Assembly: GCA_019115125.1 (NCBI GenBank)
Contig: DXEG01000027.1
Coordinates: 1-64,000, forward strand
Source of the DNA: Candidatus Blautia faecipullorum
GTDB taxonomy: Bacteria; Bacillota; Clostridia; Lachnospirales; Lachnospiraceae
Direction: 5' to 3'
DNA length: 64,000 nucleotides
The notes beneath the pieces are model-generated. The model had not been told where the DNA came from and did not search any database. It worked only from the letters and a program-made list of their open reading frames with translations. The stretch's first letter is position 1; each line of letters starts with the position of its first letter. Made by a program: the position numbers and the translations under genes. Shown piece by piece: positions 1-8,555 of this stretch.

Positions 1-128
1 ATTTCTGTTGCACTGGTCTGGGAGTCGCCTCCACCGGACGTTATCCGGCATCCTGCCCTGTGAAGCCCGGACTTTCCTCGTCTGCACCCTTTCGTCTGTA
101 CAGCCGCGATCACCTGTCCTGGTTGCGC
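1..128 (-). ncRNA. rnpB: RNase P RNA, 5' part (runs off the window)
   Basis: The minus strand carries the conserved 5' catalytic core of bacterial RNase P RNA: GAGGAAAGTCCGGGCT at about 95-80, followed by CACAGGGCAGGATGCCGG, and ending at the window edge in the conserved ACAGAAA segment. The RNA is the ribozyme that removes 5' leaders from pre-tRNAs. The 5' end is placed about 8 nt downstream of a good -10 box. The 3' part lies outside the window, so the structural class cannot be judged. Confidence 0.93.
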
Positions 129-135
129 AAAAGCT

Positions 136-164
136 ATTCTATCACGCTTTTATTTTGAAGTAAA
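136..164 (-). promoter_or_regulatory. rnpB promoter
   Basis: On the minus strand a TTTACT box (159-164) and a TAGAAT box (136-141) are separated by exactly 17 nt and sit just upstream of the inferred rnpB 5' end. This fits a housekeeping sigma-A promoter with a moderate -35 box. Confidence 0.6.
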
Positions 165-178
165 GAAAAATTTATAAT

Positions 179-1843
179 CTATACATCAAAGCAGCTTCCC
201 CCGACGAATTCTCTCAGGATGGAGTTATGAGGCACTTCCTCGCTGGGCACCGCCACAAAATAATCAAAAAACTTCAGGAGGCGTTTGGCCTCCACATATT
301 CCGGCTCTTCTTTACTGATGCTGAAAAGGAGCGGCTCCGCGTACAGCTTCAGACAGGCCAGCTCATATACGAGAGCGGAATTGAACATCACGTCCGCCTG
401 CTCCTGGAAAGGGAAGATATTCTCCTCCTCTCCACGCCTCACAGAGGGCCATCGCGCGATAGTGTCCTTAGCGGAAATACCTCTTGTTCTGGCGTCCCTG
501 ACGATTCTCCGGATCAGCCGCCCGTCCGTTGTGGGAATTCTGTTATGCTCGTCAACAGAAAGCTGCGTCAGAGCACTGATATAAATTTTGAATTTGTTTT
601 CCACAGGAAGCGCATAGCTGAGCTGATCATTCAGCCCGTGTATTCCCTCGATCACAAGAACGTCGTCTCTGCCAAGCGTGAGATAATCCCCTCTGTATTC
701 CCTCAGCCCTGTCTTAAAATTAAAAACCGGAAGCTCTACACGCTCTCCGCTCAAAAGGGCCAGCATGTCTTTATTAAACTGTTCTACGTCGATGGCCTCC
801 AGGCACTCGTAATTTTTTTCACCGTATTCATCCAGCGGGGTCTGGTCTCTGTTGACAAAATAATTATCCACCGCGATGGGATGCGGTCTCATTCCGTGGG
901 CCATGAGCTGAATGGAAAGCCTGTGGGAGAAGGTTGTTTTCCCCGAGGAGGAGGGGCCCGCGATCATCACGAATTTTTTATTTCCCGCTTTTTTGATCTG
1001 CTCCGCAATATCGGAAATTTTGGCTTCCTGCAGCGCCTCCTGGACCAAAAGGATGCTCCGGATCCCCTCCCGGGTAATCCGGTCGTTCAGATCGCCCACA
1101 CAGGAAATGTCCATTTTTTCTCCCCACTCCTTGGATTCCTTCTGCACCCGGAAAATTTTCTCCTCCGGGGCAAAAGGCGGGATCACATCCGGCGCGCTGC
1201 TCTCCGGCAGCTCCAGTACAAAGCCGTCGTCATAGAGCTTCAGGTCGAAATATTTGATATATCCGGAATGGTTGGCCATAAATCCGTAAAAATAATCCTC
1301 GTACTCTCCGATACTGTACAGATTCACTCTGGATACCCTGCGGTAACGGAACAGCTTCTCCTTATCATACATCCGGTGTCTGTGAAACCGGGCGATGGCC
1401 TCGTCCGTTCCCACCGAACGCTTGATGATCGGGATCTCCGCCCTCACGATCGCCTTCATCTGTTCCTTCACCTGATCCAGGAACCTCTGGTCAAGGACAA
1501 CCGATCCCTCTATGGTAAAATAATACCCGGAACCTACGGAGTAGTGGATCACCACCTTGTCAATACAATGATGATCCGCCACGTCATAAATGGCCTTCAG
1601 CAGGATCAGGCAGGCGCTTCTTTTGTATGTTTTATGTCCGATCGGATCCCTTGTGGTCACAAACTCGATGGTACAGTCTTTTTTCAGTTTTTTATGAAGC
1701 TCCCTCAGTTTCCCGTTTACTGTAACAAGAATCACCGGCGCCTTTTCATCTGTCTGGTATTTCTTTACAATGTCCGCGTAGCTGGTTCCCAGGGGATACT
1801 CCTCTGTCCTTTCCCCGATCGTTACTTTTGCTGTCTGCTCCAT
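179..1843 (-). CDS. TGS-domain nucleoside (uridine) kinase-like protein
   Basis: The 554-residue protein begins with a short TGS-like domain (about 1-65), continues with a segment resembling the threonyl-tRNA synthetase second additional domain, and ends in a phosphoribulokinase/uridine kinase P-loop domain. The Walker A motif GPSSSGKTTFS is at about residue 296. Family members are annotated as uridine kinase or nucleoside kinase; the fusion is common in Clostridia, but its substrate is not known from sequence. ATG is preceded by AGGAGG about 12 nt upstream. It is the last gene before rnpB in the same direction as nif3, 22 nt after that gene. Confidence 0.85.
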   Translation of the reverse strand: MEQTAKVTIGERTEEYPLGTSYADIVKKYQTDEKAPVILVTVNGKLRELHKKLKKDCTIEFVTTRDPIGHKTYKRSACLILLKAIYDVADHHCIDKVVIHYSVGSGYYFTIEGSVVLDQRFLDQVKEQMKAIVRAEIPIIKRSVGTDEAIARFHRHRMYDKEKLFRYRRVSRVNLYSIGEYEDYFYGFMANHSGYIKYFDLKLYDDGFVLELPESSAPDVIPPFAPEEKIFRVQKESKEWGEKMDISCVGDLNDRITREGIRSILLVQEALQEAKISDIAEQIKKAGNKKFVMIAGPSSSGKTTFSHRLSIQLMAHGMRPHPIAVDNYFVNRDQTPLDEYGEKNYECLEAIDVEQFNKDMLALLSGERVELPVFNFKTGLREYRGDYLTLGRDDVLVIEGIHGLNDQLSYALPVENKFKIYISALTQLSVDEHNRIPTTDGRLIRRIVRDARTRGISAKDTIARWPSVRRGEEENIFPFQEQADVMFNSALVYELACLKLYAEPLLFSISKEEPEYVEAKRLLKFFDYFVAVPSEEVPHNSILREFVGGSCFDV

Positions 1844-1865
1844 ATCGTCCTGAAACCTCCTGTTC

Positions 1866-2657
1866 TCACTCCTGACACAATACAGTATATGGGGCTCTGA
1901 TCTTCGCGCATGATATTTTCAGCTCCGGATACCGCGCGCTCAAAGTTTTTTTCATGGCGTCCATAAAAATATATTCCGTGCCGTAATGACCAGCGTCGAT
2001 GATCGCAAGTCCCTGGGCCACAGCGTCGATCCCGGTATGATAGTCAACATCCCCGGTGATGTACACCTGGGCGCCCTTTGCGAATACATCCCCAAGAAGG
2101 CTCTTTCCGCTTCCTGTGCACACCGCCGCCTTCTCCACCGGCATATCCGGATCACCATAAATCCGGACGTCGGGAAGAGCAAAGGCATCTTTTACAAATT
2201 CACCGCACTCACGCAGAGTCATCCTGCGCGGAAGAACGCCCACTCTTCCAAGGCCTTCCTGTCCGCTCCCGGTTTCTTCTGTAACAGTCAGCACCTGACG
2301 GTCCTTCAGCTTCAGATAGTCCGCGCTGAGCTCCGCCATTCCGAGAATATCATAATTGGTGTGCATGGCGTAATACTGGATCCCGCGGCGGATCAGCGTC
2401 AGAACCTTCCGGCCTGTAAAATCATGATTATTGATCTTTTTCATTCCATGAAAGATCATGGGATGATGGGTGATCACCATATCCGCCCCGGCCTCCAGCG
2501 CCTCCTCAAGGGTCTGTTCCGTCAAGTCCAGAGCAAGAAACACATGAGAGACCTCCGCGCTGTCGTCGCCTACAAGGAGCCCTACGTTGTCCCAATCCTC
2601 CGCCATCCGGCCTGGATATTGGTTTTCCAGCCAGGCTGTCAGTTCATTCACTTTCAT
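1866..2657 (-). CDS. Nif3-like dinuclear metal centre protein
   Basis: The 263-residue protein matches the Nif3/YqfO/YbgI family. It has the N-terminal WDNVGLLVGD segment, the ITHHPMIFHG metal-binding motif near residue 63 and a C-terminal DAGHYGTE motif whose His and Glu complete the dinuclear site. The family forms toroidal hexamers and is sometimes annotated as GTP cyclohydrolase 1 type 2; the true activity is unsettled. It lacks the large inserted PII-like domain of Bacillus YqfO, matching the short form. It overlaps trmK by 14 nt, the usual Firmicute arrangement, so the two are very likely co-translated. Confidence 0.92.
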   Translation of the reverse strand: MKVNELTAWLENQYPGRMAEDWDNVGLLVGDDSAEVSHVFLALDLTEQTLEEALEAGADMVITHHPMIFHGMKKINNHDFTGRKVLTLIRRGIQYYAMHTNYDILGMAELSADYLKLKDRQVLTVTEETGSGQEGLGRVGVLPRRMTLRECGEFVKDAFALPDVRIYGDPDMPVEKAAVCTGSGKSLLGDVFAKGAQVYITGDVDYHTGIDAVAQGLAIIDAGHYGTEYIFMDAMKKTLSARYPELKISCAKIRAPYTVLCQE

Positions 2658-3372
2658 ATTGATTTAAGGCGGCAAGAATCTGCCGTTTTTCCTCCTCTAC
2701 TTCTATTTTTCGCTTCCGGGCGTCTCCGCTGAGAGACACGGCGCCGGTAAGCTGATCCAGGATCTCCTGACGGATCCTCAGCTCCCGCCGGAGGTACTCC
2801 TTCAGTACGGGGTGCTTTCCCCGCAGAAGAAACCGGCCGAACAAAAGCTCCTCCTCCGTCCAGTCGTCTGCATTCTCCCTCTCGCCATCCTTCCCATATA
2901 CAGGAACAGCTTTCATAATGGGATAAAATTTTCCTTCTTCCCGGACAAACTCCTCCCGGACGATCTGAAAACCCTTCTCCAGTAGAAAGCGGCGAAGATG
3001 AGGCACGTCCGACTGGGGCTGCAGGATCAGCTCCCGGAAGCCGGAGAGAGCTTCTTTTCCCTCCCCAAGGATGCGCTCCATCAAGGGGCCGCCCATCCCC
3101 GCGAGGACCAGGGTGTCGCCCTCATCACAGCCGATTCCGTGAAGGCCGTCGCAAAGTCTTGTTTCTATGTACGCTCCCAGTCCATACCTGCCGATATGCT
3201 CCTGCGCTCTGGACAAAGGGCCTTTTCCCACATCCGCGGCGATCGCGGAGGGAATTCTATTATTCAGTATCAGGTACACCGGCAGATATCCATGATCACA
3301 TCCCACATCTACCAGCCGGTTTCCTTCCGTCACCATATCCGCAACAGCGGACAGTCTTAAAGATAACTGCAT
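2644..3372 (-). CDS. trmK: tRNA (adenine(22)-N1)-methyltransferase TrmK
   Basis: This class I SAM methyltransferase (242 residues) has the motif I segment LVDVGCDHGYLPVYL near residue 21 and the family motif LAGMGGPLM near residue 88. Homologues methylate N1 of A22 in tRNA. Position directly after rpoD and before nif3 is the classic context in Firmicutes. The C-terminal third is helical and charged, as in TrmK. The start at 3372 follows a purine-rich AAGGGG stretch, 11 nt from the rpoD stop. Confidence 0.93.
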   Translation of the reverse strand: MQLSLRLSAVADMVTEGNRLVDVGCDHGYLPVYLILNNRIPSAIAADVGKGPLSRAQEHIGRYGLGAYIETRLCDGLHGIGCDEGDTLVLAGMGGPLMERILGEGKEALSGFRELILQPQSDVPHLRRFLLEKGFQIVREEFVREEGKFYPIMKAVPVYGKDGERENADDWTEEELLFGRFLLRGKHPVLKEYLRRELRIRQEILDQLTGAVSLSGDARKRKIEVEEEKRQILAALNQYESE

Positions 3373-3383
3373 CCCTGTGCCCC

Positions 3384-4508
3384 TTAATCCAGATAATCCT
3401 TCAGCTTCCGGCTGCGGCTGGGATGGCGCAGCTTGCGGAGCGCCTTGGCCTCGATCTGACGGATTCTCTCGCGGGTAACGTTAAATTCCTTTCCAACCTC
3501 TTCCAGAGTGCGGGCCCGTCCGTCGTCAAGTCCGAAACGGAGGCGCAGAACCTTCTGTTCTCTCTCTGTAAGAGTTCCCAGAACCTCAATGAGCTGCTCC
3601 TTCAAAAGGGTAAAGGCCGCCGCGTCGGCAGGAACCGGAACATTATCGTCCTGGATAAAGTCGCCCAGATGACTGTCCTCCTCCTCGCCGATAGGCGTTT
3701 CCAGAGAAACCGGCTCCTGGGAAATTTTGAGGATTTCACGGACGCGGTCCACCGACATATCCATCTCCTCGGCGATCTCCTCCGGGGTAGGTTCACGCCC
3801 GAGCTCCTGCAGGAGCTGACGGGACACGCGGATCAGCTTGTTGATGGTTTCCACCATATGCACCGGAATACGGATGGTTCTGGCCTGGTCGGCAATAGCT
3901 CTGGTAATGGCCTGACGGATCCACCAGGTCGCGTAGGTGCTGAATTTATATCCTTTGCGGTAATCAAATTTTTCCACCGCCTTAATCAGGCCCAGATTTC
4001 CTTCCTGGATCAGATCCAGGAACAGCATACCGCGTCCCACATAACGCTTCGCGATGCTCACCACCAGACGGAGATTGGCTTCCGCCAGGCGCTTTTTGGC
4101 CGCCTCGTCGCCCTGCTCCATGCGCTTTGCCAGCTCGATCTCCTCATCCGCGGTAAGAAGGCTCACCTTTCCGATTTCTTTCAGATACATGCGGACAGGA
4201 TCCTCAATGCTCACTCCCTCGGGAACAGAAAGGTCGATCTTGTCCAGCTCCACCTCTTCCTCTTCATCCAGCTTATCCATATCCACGTCGTCGTCCAAGA
4301 TCAGCTCTTCGTCACTCCCTGCAAAGCGAAGAACATCCACTCCGCTGGCTTCCAGAAAGTCAAAGACCTTTTCCATCTGGCTGACTTCCAGAGGCTGATC
4401 CTTAAAAAAATCGTTGATCTCCTGATATTCCAGCACATTCTTTTTCTTTTTTGCCAGCTCCAGAAGTTCTACCAGTTTTTCACTGAATTTACCCATATTC
4501 ATTTCCAT
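3384..4508 (-). CDS. rpoD: RNA polymerase primary sigma factor (SigA/RpoD)
   Basis: At 374 residues this has the length of a Firmicute SigA. Region 1.1 is present N-terminally. Regions 1.2-2.4 contain [52 protein letters not shown] and the region 2.4 segment [16 protein letters not shown]. Region 4.2 ends with [30 protein letters not shown]. It directs RNA polymerase to the TTGACA/TATAAT promoters seen elsewhere in this window. It lies in the dgt-dnaG-rpoD block, 39 nt after dnaG. A start four codons later is possible. Confidence 0.97.
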   Translation of the reverse strand: MEMNMGKFSEKLVELLELAKKKKNVLEYQEINDFFKDQPLEVSQMEKVFDFLEASGVDVLRFAGSDEELILDDDVDMDKLDEEEEVELDKIDLSVPEGVSIEDPVRMYLKEIGKVSLLTADEEIELAKRMEQGDEAAKKRLAEANLRLVVSIAKRYVGRGMLFLDLIQEGNLGLIKAVEKFDYRKGYKFSTYATWWIRQAITRAIADQARTIRIPVHMVETINKLIRVSRQLLQELGREPTPEEIAEEMDMSVDRVREILKISQEPVSLETPIGEEEDSHLGDFIQDDNVPVPADAAAFTLLKEQLIEVLGTLTEREQKVLRLRFGLDDGRARTLEEVGKEFNVTRERIRQIEAKALRKLRHPSRSRKLKDYLD

Positions 4509-4547
4509 AGGTACCTAATCCCTCCATATAGTGTTTATATTTTATCC

Positions 4548-6344
4548 TTATTCAAAAGAAATATGCAGTTCCCGGCGTTTCCGCCCAAGTTCTTCCAATT
4601 CTTTTTTTGCTTTTAAAAGTTCCTGCAGGCCCTGAAGATCTGTCGGATCCCATCTGCGGTTTTTTTCGGCAAGACTTTCTGTTTTGATCCGCAGAAGCGT
4701 ATCCGCGAATGCCTGCTCCTGCTCTTTTTGATTTTCCAGATGAATGGATGTGTTAAACAGAGACGCCGCCTCCCGCTGCTCGTCGCTGTCCGGAAAGCTG
4801 TTCAGAAGCCTGGCCGGATTCACATCTCCCTGCTTTTTCTGTTCGAAAAGCATTTCCGCCACCTCACGGTATAAGGGCACTGTAAAATCCTCCGGGGAAA
4901 GATATTTTTCGGCTTCGTCAAAAATTCCGGGATATGTCACAAGCCAGGTCAGCATCAGCTTCTGAGCCTGGGCGGAAGCTGAATCTCTTTTCTTTTTCTC
5001 GGAAGAGGACGGCTTTGGACGGAGCCTGTTCTCTGCCGGCGTCCCCTTCAGGGCAAGAGTGTTTACCCTTCTCCTCAGATCCTCGCTGCTGATCCCGTAG
5101 CGTCCTCCGTATTCTTTTACCACAGCGTCAATATACAGATTCCGTTCCAGCTCGTCCCTCAGCTCCAGAAGCATCTCCGCGCACCGCTCAAAGAAACGGT
5201 TTTGTCCCTGAGGCTCTGCCATGGGAAATTCCCCTTCCGCCACACGGACACGGAACATGAAACTGTCGGAAGCCTGGTTCAGTCGTTCCTCAAAGGCCGC
5301 TGCTCCCATATTTTTGATGAACTCGTCGGGATCCTTATAGGGCTTCAGATCCACTACCCGGGAGCTGACTCCGGCCTCCCTGAGAATGGGGATTCCTCTC
5401 AGCGCCGCCCGGACGCCCGCCTCGTCGCTGTCATAAAGAAGAAGGACCTCCTGGGTATAGCGTTTCAAAAGGCTGGCGTGCCCGGATGTGAGAGCCGTTC
5501 CCAGAGAAGCCACCGCGTTGGTGAAGCCCGCCTGATGCATGGAAATCACATCCATATAGCCCTCGCAGAGGATCATGTAACTCTTTCTGGTTTTTCTCGC
5601 AACATTCAGTCCGTATAGATTGCGGCTTTTGTCAAAAATCCTGGTCTCCGGAGAATTGAGATATTTCGGTTTCCCGTCTCCCATCACTCTTCCGCCGAAC
5701 CCGATCACCCGGTTATTTACGTCCATGATGGGAAAGATCACCCGGTTCCAGAACTTATCGTACATGCCGTGGCGCTCGTCCACATTGAAAAGTCCGGATT
5801 CCCTTAAACGTTCGTCCTTATATCCCTTTGATTTCAGATAGCGGTACAGACCGCCGCTGATTCTGTCCGAATATCCCAGGCCGAAGCTGCGCATAGTCTC
5901 CTCGGTAAGCCCTCTGTCGGTGAGATACCGAAGCCCCGCCGCCCCCTTTTCCGTGCGAAGCTGGTAATAATAATACTGCGCGGCCTGTTTATTAATGTCA
6001 AGGAGCTCCGCCTTTTCCTGGGCTTTTTCCCTGACCTCTCTGGAATATTCCATCTTAGGGAGCTCTACTCCCGCCCTGTCCGCCAGATGCTTCAGCGCTT
6101 CCCCAAAGGTAAAATTCTCATATTCCATAATAAAATTGAAAACATTTCCTCCTGCTCCGCAGCCGAAGCAATAATACATCTGCTTGCCCGGAGTTACGGA
6201 AAAGGAAGGCGTTTTCTCATTATGGAAGGGGCAGAGCCCGAAATATGAGCTTCCCTTCCTTGTCAGCTTTACATATTGGGATACTACGTCTACAATATCA
6301 TTTTTGCTCCGCACTTCCTCAATGATATCGTCTGAATACCGCAT
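4548..6344 (-). CDS. dnaG: DNA primase
   Basis: The 598-residue protein shows the CHC2 zinc finger near residues 37-66 (CPFHNEKTPSF and CFGCGAGGN), then the primase core and a Toprim domain with the acidic motifs CEGYMDVI and LLYDSDEAG, and a C-terminal helicase-binding region. It synthesises RNA primers at the replication fork. The ATG has a strong AGGAGGAAGG ribosome-binding site. It lies between dgt and rpoD, recalling the macromolecular synthesis operon. Confidence 0.97.
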   Translation of the reverse strand: MRYSDDIIEEVRSKNDIVDVVSQYVKLTRKGSSYFGLCPFHNEKTPSFSVTPGKQMYYCFGCGAGGNVFNFIMEYENFTFGEALKHLADRAGVELPKMEYSREVREKAQEKAELLDINKQAAQYYYYQLRTEKGAAGLRYLTDRGLTEETMRSFGLGYSDRISGGLYRYLKSKGYKDERLRESGLFNVDERHGMYDKFWNRVIFPIMDVNNRVIGFGGRVMGDGKPKYLNSPETRIFDKSRNLYGLNVARKTRKSYMILCEGYMDVISMHQAGFTNAVASLGTALTSGHASLLKRYTQEVLLLYDSDEAGVRAALRGIPILREAGVSSRVVDLKPYKDPDEFIKNMGAAAFEERLNQASDSFMFRVRVAEGEFPMAEPQGQNRFFERCAEMLLELRDELERNLYIDAVVKEYGGRYGISSEDLRRRVNTLALKGTPAENRLRPKPSSSEKKKRDSASAQAQKLMLTWLVTYPGIFDEAEKYLSPEDFTVPLYREVAEMLFEQKKQGDVNPARLLNSFPDSDEQREAASLFNTSIHLENQKEQEQAFADTLLRIKTESLAEKNRRWDPTDLQGLQELLKAKKELEELGRKRRELHISFE

Positions 6345-6364
6345 TACCCTTCCTCCTCTTCATT

Positions 6365-7372
6365 TCAATATACCTCCCACGACTGCGGTATGTACAGTTC
6401 TCTGAATTTCGCCATAGAATACTGATCCGTCATACCGGAAATATAATCGCAGACAGTCTGCTCCCTGGATTCTCCCCGTCTCAGAAGATCCCGGTACTCT
6501 CTCGACATAGATTCCGGATGCTCTGTGTAGTACTGATAGAGCTGCCTCAGCACATTTACCGCCTTTTTCTCCTCCCTCTTGGCCTCGTTGTTGGTATACA
6601 CGCTCCGAAACATCAGCGTTCTCAGCTCCGTCAGCCCTTCCTGTATCTCAGGAGACATCTGGATACTGTCCTTTTCCAGGCTGTTCTCAATAATATCGTG
6701 AACAAAGGTATTCAGCCTCTCTCTTGTCGTATAGCCCAGAAGCATTCTGAGCGTAATGGGAATATTATCCTCGGTAATGATCCCGGCCCGCTGGGCGTCG
6801 TCCATATCATGGTGAAGATAGGCGATCTTGTCGGAAAAGCGCACTACCTGTCCTTCAAGAGTAGCCGGGCTTCCGCTGGTGCGGTGGTTCAGAATCCCGT
6901 CCCTTACCTCCCAGGTAAGATTCAGCCCCTCGCCGTCCTTCTCCAGAACCTGTACCACGCGGATACTCTGCTTATAATGAGCGAAGCCTCCGGGATGTAT
7001 CTGATCCAGAGCGTGCTCGCCGGCATGTCCGAAGGGCGTATGACCCAGATCATGTCCCAGGGCAATGGCTTCTACCAGATCCTCATTCAGGCGGAGCGCC
7101 TTGGCAATGGTGCGGGCAATCTGCGAAACCTCCAGCGTATGGGTGAGGCGGTTTCTGTAGTGATCTCCCTGAGGAGCAAGAAACACCTGCGTCTTATCCT
7201 TCAGACGGCGGAACGCTTTGCAGTGCAGTATCCTGTCTCTGTCCCGCTGATAGACCGTCCTCACGTCGCACTCCTCCTCCGGCCGCTCTCTTCCCCGTGA
7301 ATGAATACTGTGGGAAGCATAGGGGCTCAGAAGCTCAAATTCCCTCTGTTCCATGGTTTCTCTGATATTCAT
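6365..7372 (-). CDS. dgt: dGTP triphosphohydrolase-like HD-domain protein
   Basis: The 335-residue HD-superfamily protein carries RNRLTHTLEVSQIARTIAK, where the first metal-binding His lies, and the HD motif in GHDLGHTPFGHAGE. This pattern is typical of deoxyguanosinetriphosphate triphosphohydrolase-like proteins, which hydrolyse dNTPs to nucleoside and triphosphate. The start is placed at the ATG at 7372, 8 nt after a GGAGG box, rather than at a GTG five codons upstream. It is 20 nt upstream of dnaG and probably the first gene of that operon; a TATAAT box is visible about 45 nt upstream. Confidence 0.9.
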   Translation of the reverse strand: MNIRETMEQREFELLSPYASHSIHSRGRERPEEECDVRTVYQRDRDRILHCKAFRRLKDKTQVFLAPQGDHYRNRLTHTLEVSQIARTIAKALRLNEDLVEAIALGHDLGHTPFGHAGEHALDQIHPGGFAHYKQSIRVVQVLEKDGEGLNLTWEVRDGILNHRTSGSPATLEGQVVRFSDKIAYLHHDMDDAQRAGIITEDNIPITLRMLLGYTTRERLNTFVHDIIENSLEKDSIQMSPEIQEGLTELRTLMFRSVYTNNEAKREEKKAVNVLRQLYQYYTEHPESMSREYRDLLRRGESREQTVCDYISGMTDQYSMAKFRELYIPQSWEVY

Positions 7373-7530
7373 AGGCAATTCCTCCACAGACTGACAAAAT
7401 ACCTCTTATTAATTATATTCTACACAAAGTCTCAAATTCCTCTTTTTTTCAAAAAAATCAGCATGGAAATTTCAGCATGGAAATTTTGACCGCCTGGGGG
7501 CATGACAAAAGCCAAGGCAAACACAAAAAC

Positions 7531-7573
7531 ATGTGTTATACCTATTGGCAAATATTTTTATATGTGTTATATT
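7531..7573 (+). promoter_or_regulatory. hicAB promoter with repeated operator candidate
   Basis: TTGGCA (7545-7550) and TATATT (7568-7573) are spaced by 17 nt and precede hicA. The 10-mer ATGTGTTATA occurs twice, at 7531-7540 and 7562-7571, 31 nt apart (about three helical turns) and overlapping the -10 region. That placement suits autorepression by the HicA-HicB complex; the regulatory role is inferred. Confidence 0.55.
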
Positions 7574-7597
7574 ATATTTGTCAGGAGGAACAACTAC

Positions 7598-7795
7598 ATG
7601 AAAAGTTATTCATCACGGGAGGTCTTGAAAATACTAAAGGCTGATGGATGGTATGAAGTGAATTGCGTAGGAAGTCACCACCAATTCAAGCACCCAACCA
7701 AAAATGGGCGTGTAACCTTAAAACATCCTGACAAGGACATACCCAGAAAAACGCTTGATAGCATTGAAAGACAGTCAGGGCTACTATTCCGGTAG
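7598..7795 (+). CDS. hicA: HicA-type mRNA interferase toxin
   Basis: The 65-residue protein is a single YcfA/HicA domain of the double-stranded RNA-binding fold. It has the typical N-terminal helix (SSREVLKILKADGW), the catalytic-His context VGSHHQFKHP and the core VTLKHPDKDIPRKTL. HicA toxins cleave mRNA and tmRNA. The start is the ATG at 7598, 9 nt after AGGAGG, not an in-frame ATG at 7502 that would add 32 unconserved residues. hicB follows after 42 nt. The cassette is plus-strand and AT-rich relative to its housekeeping neighbours, which suggests horizontal acquisition. Confidence 0.92.
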   Translation: MKSYSSREVLKILKADGWYEVNCVGSHHQFKHPTKNGRVTLKHPDKDIPRKTLDSIERQSGLLFR

Positions 7796-7837
7796 CCCCG
7801 GCACTCCCCAAAATTAATAGATAGGAGATGTAAGCCC

Positions 7838-8242
7838 ATGAAAAAAGTAGAACGCTATTTCTATCCGGCTGTATTTACTTATGAACCAGAACAAGAGATT
7901 GCAGTTACTTTTCCAGATTTAGATGTTGCCACAAGCGGAGAAAATGAAGATGACGCGCTTATCTCTGCCCGCGAACTGCTTGGCCTTTCTCTTTATGGTA
8001 TGGAAGAAGACGGGGAACATATCCCCGCACCTACACCACTTTCAAAGATTGAAACAAAGGAAAATGAGCGCGTTGTACTTGTTGATGTATATATGCCCTC
8101 TATTCGCATGGCACAAGTAAACCGTTCTGTAAACCGTACTGTAACACTTCCGGCATGGTTAAACGCTGCCGCTCTGGAAAGGAACGTGAATTTTTCTCAA
8201 ATTCTTCAAGATGCACTGAAAAAAGAACTCCATCTTGGTTGA
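7838..8242 (+). CDS. hicB: HicB-type antitoxin
   Basis: The 134-residue protein begins with the partially degraded RNase H-like HicB fold (YPAVFTYEPEQEIAVTFPDLDVATSGENEDDAL) and ends with a ribbon-helix-helix/Arc-like segment (TVTLPAWLNAAALERNVNFSQILQDALK). The N-terminal part binds HicA and the C-terminal part binds the operator. The ATG follows TAGGAGAT. Together with hicA it forms a complete type II toxin-antitoxin pair ending at an intrinsic terminator. Confidence 0.92.
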   Translation: MKKVERYFYPAVFTYEPEQEIAVTFPDLDVATSGENEDDALISARELLGLSLYGMEEDGEHIPAPTPLSKIETKENERVVLVDVYMPSIRMAQVNRSVNRTVTLPAWLNAAALERNVNFSQILQDALKKELHLG

Positions 8243-8264
8243 CACTCCCCATAGCTGAGGTTAT

Positions 8265-8306
8265 AAAAGCAGAGAAAGCACTTTATACTTTCCCTGCTTT
8301 TATTTA
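8265..8306 (+). terminator. Intrinsic terminator of hicAB
   Basis: AAAAGCAGAGAAAG and CTTTCCCTGCTTTT form a long stem with one mismatch around a 9-nt loop, followed by a T-rich tail on the plus strand, 23 nt after the hicB stop. Confidence 0.75.
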
Positions 8307-8330
8307 TACCTTTATTTCAGGCAAAAGAAA

Positions 8331-8355
8331 AAACCCTTGAAACCAAGGGTTTTTG
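8331..8355 (-). terminator. Intrinsic terminator after tRNA-Leu
   Basis: The inverted repeat AACCCTTG / CAAGGGTT is flanked by A-rich and T-rich tracts, so it can act in both directions. On the minus strand it lies 2 nt beyond the tRNA-Leu 3' end and is followed by a T-run. Confidence 0.7.
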
Positions 8356-8357
8356 AC

Positions 8358-8442
8358 TGCGGAAGATGGGACTTGAACCCACACGAGCGCATTGCTCACA
8401 AGATCCTTAGTCTTGCTCGTCTGCCAGTTCCGACACTTCCGC
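8358..8442 (-). tRNA. tRNA-Leu (anticodon AAG)
   Basis: Read on the minus strand, GCGGAAG and CTTCCGC form the 7-bp acceptor stem with discriminator A. The anticodon stem CAAGA/TCTTG encloses the loop CTAAGGA, giving anticodon AAG (leucine, CUN codons). The long variable arm (TGAGCAATGCGCTCG) identifies a class II tRNA. The T-loop is TTCAAGT. The 3' CCA is not encoded. Confidence 0.93.
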
Positions 8443-8555
8443 AAATCGCATTTCTTTGGGATTCTTTTTTTCTCCCTCGCGACAAGTGATAGTATAGCAA
8501 AGCCGGCAGACAAAGTCAACACTTTTTTTGAAAATTTTTCAATTTTTTTTTAAAT

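Noticed and set aside
227..1900. Long open frame on the plus strand opposite the uridine-kinase-like gene
   Set aside because: The minus-strand protein has clear domains, while the plus-strand translation resembles no family and has no ribosome-binding site. It is an antisense artefact of codon bias; similar frames lie opposite rpoD, dxr and fdhF.
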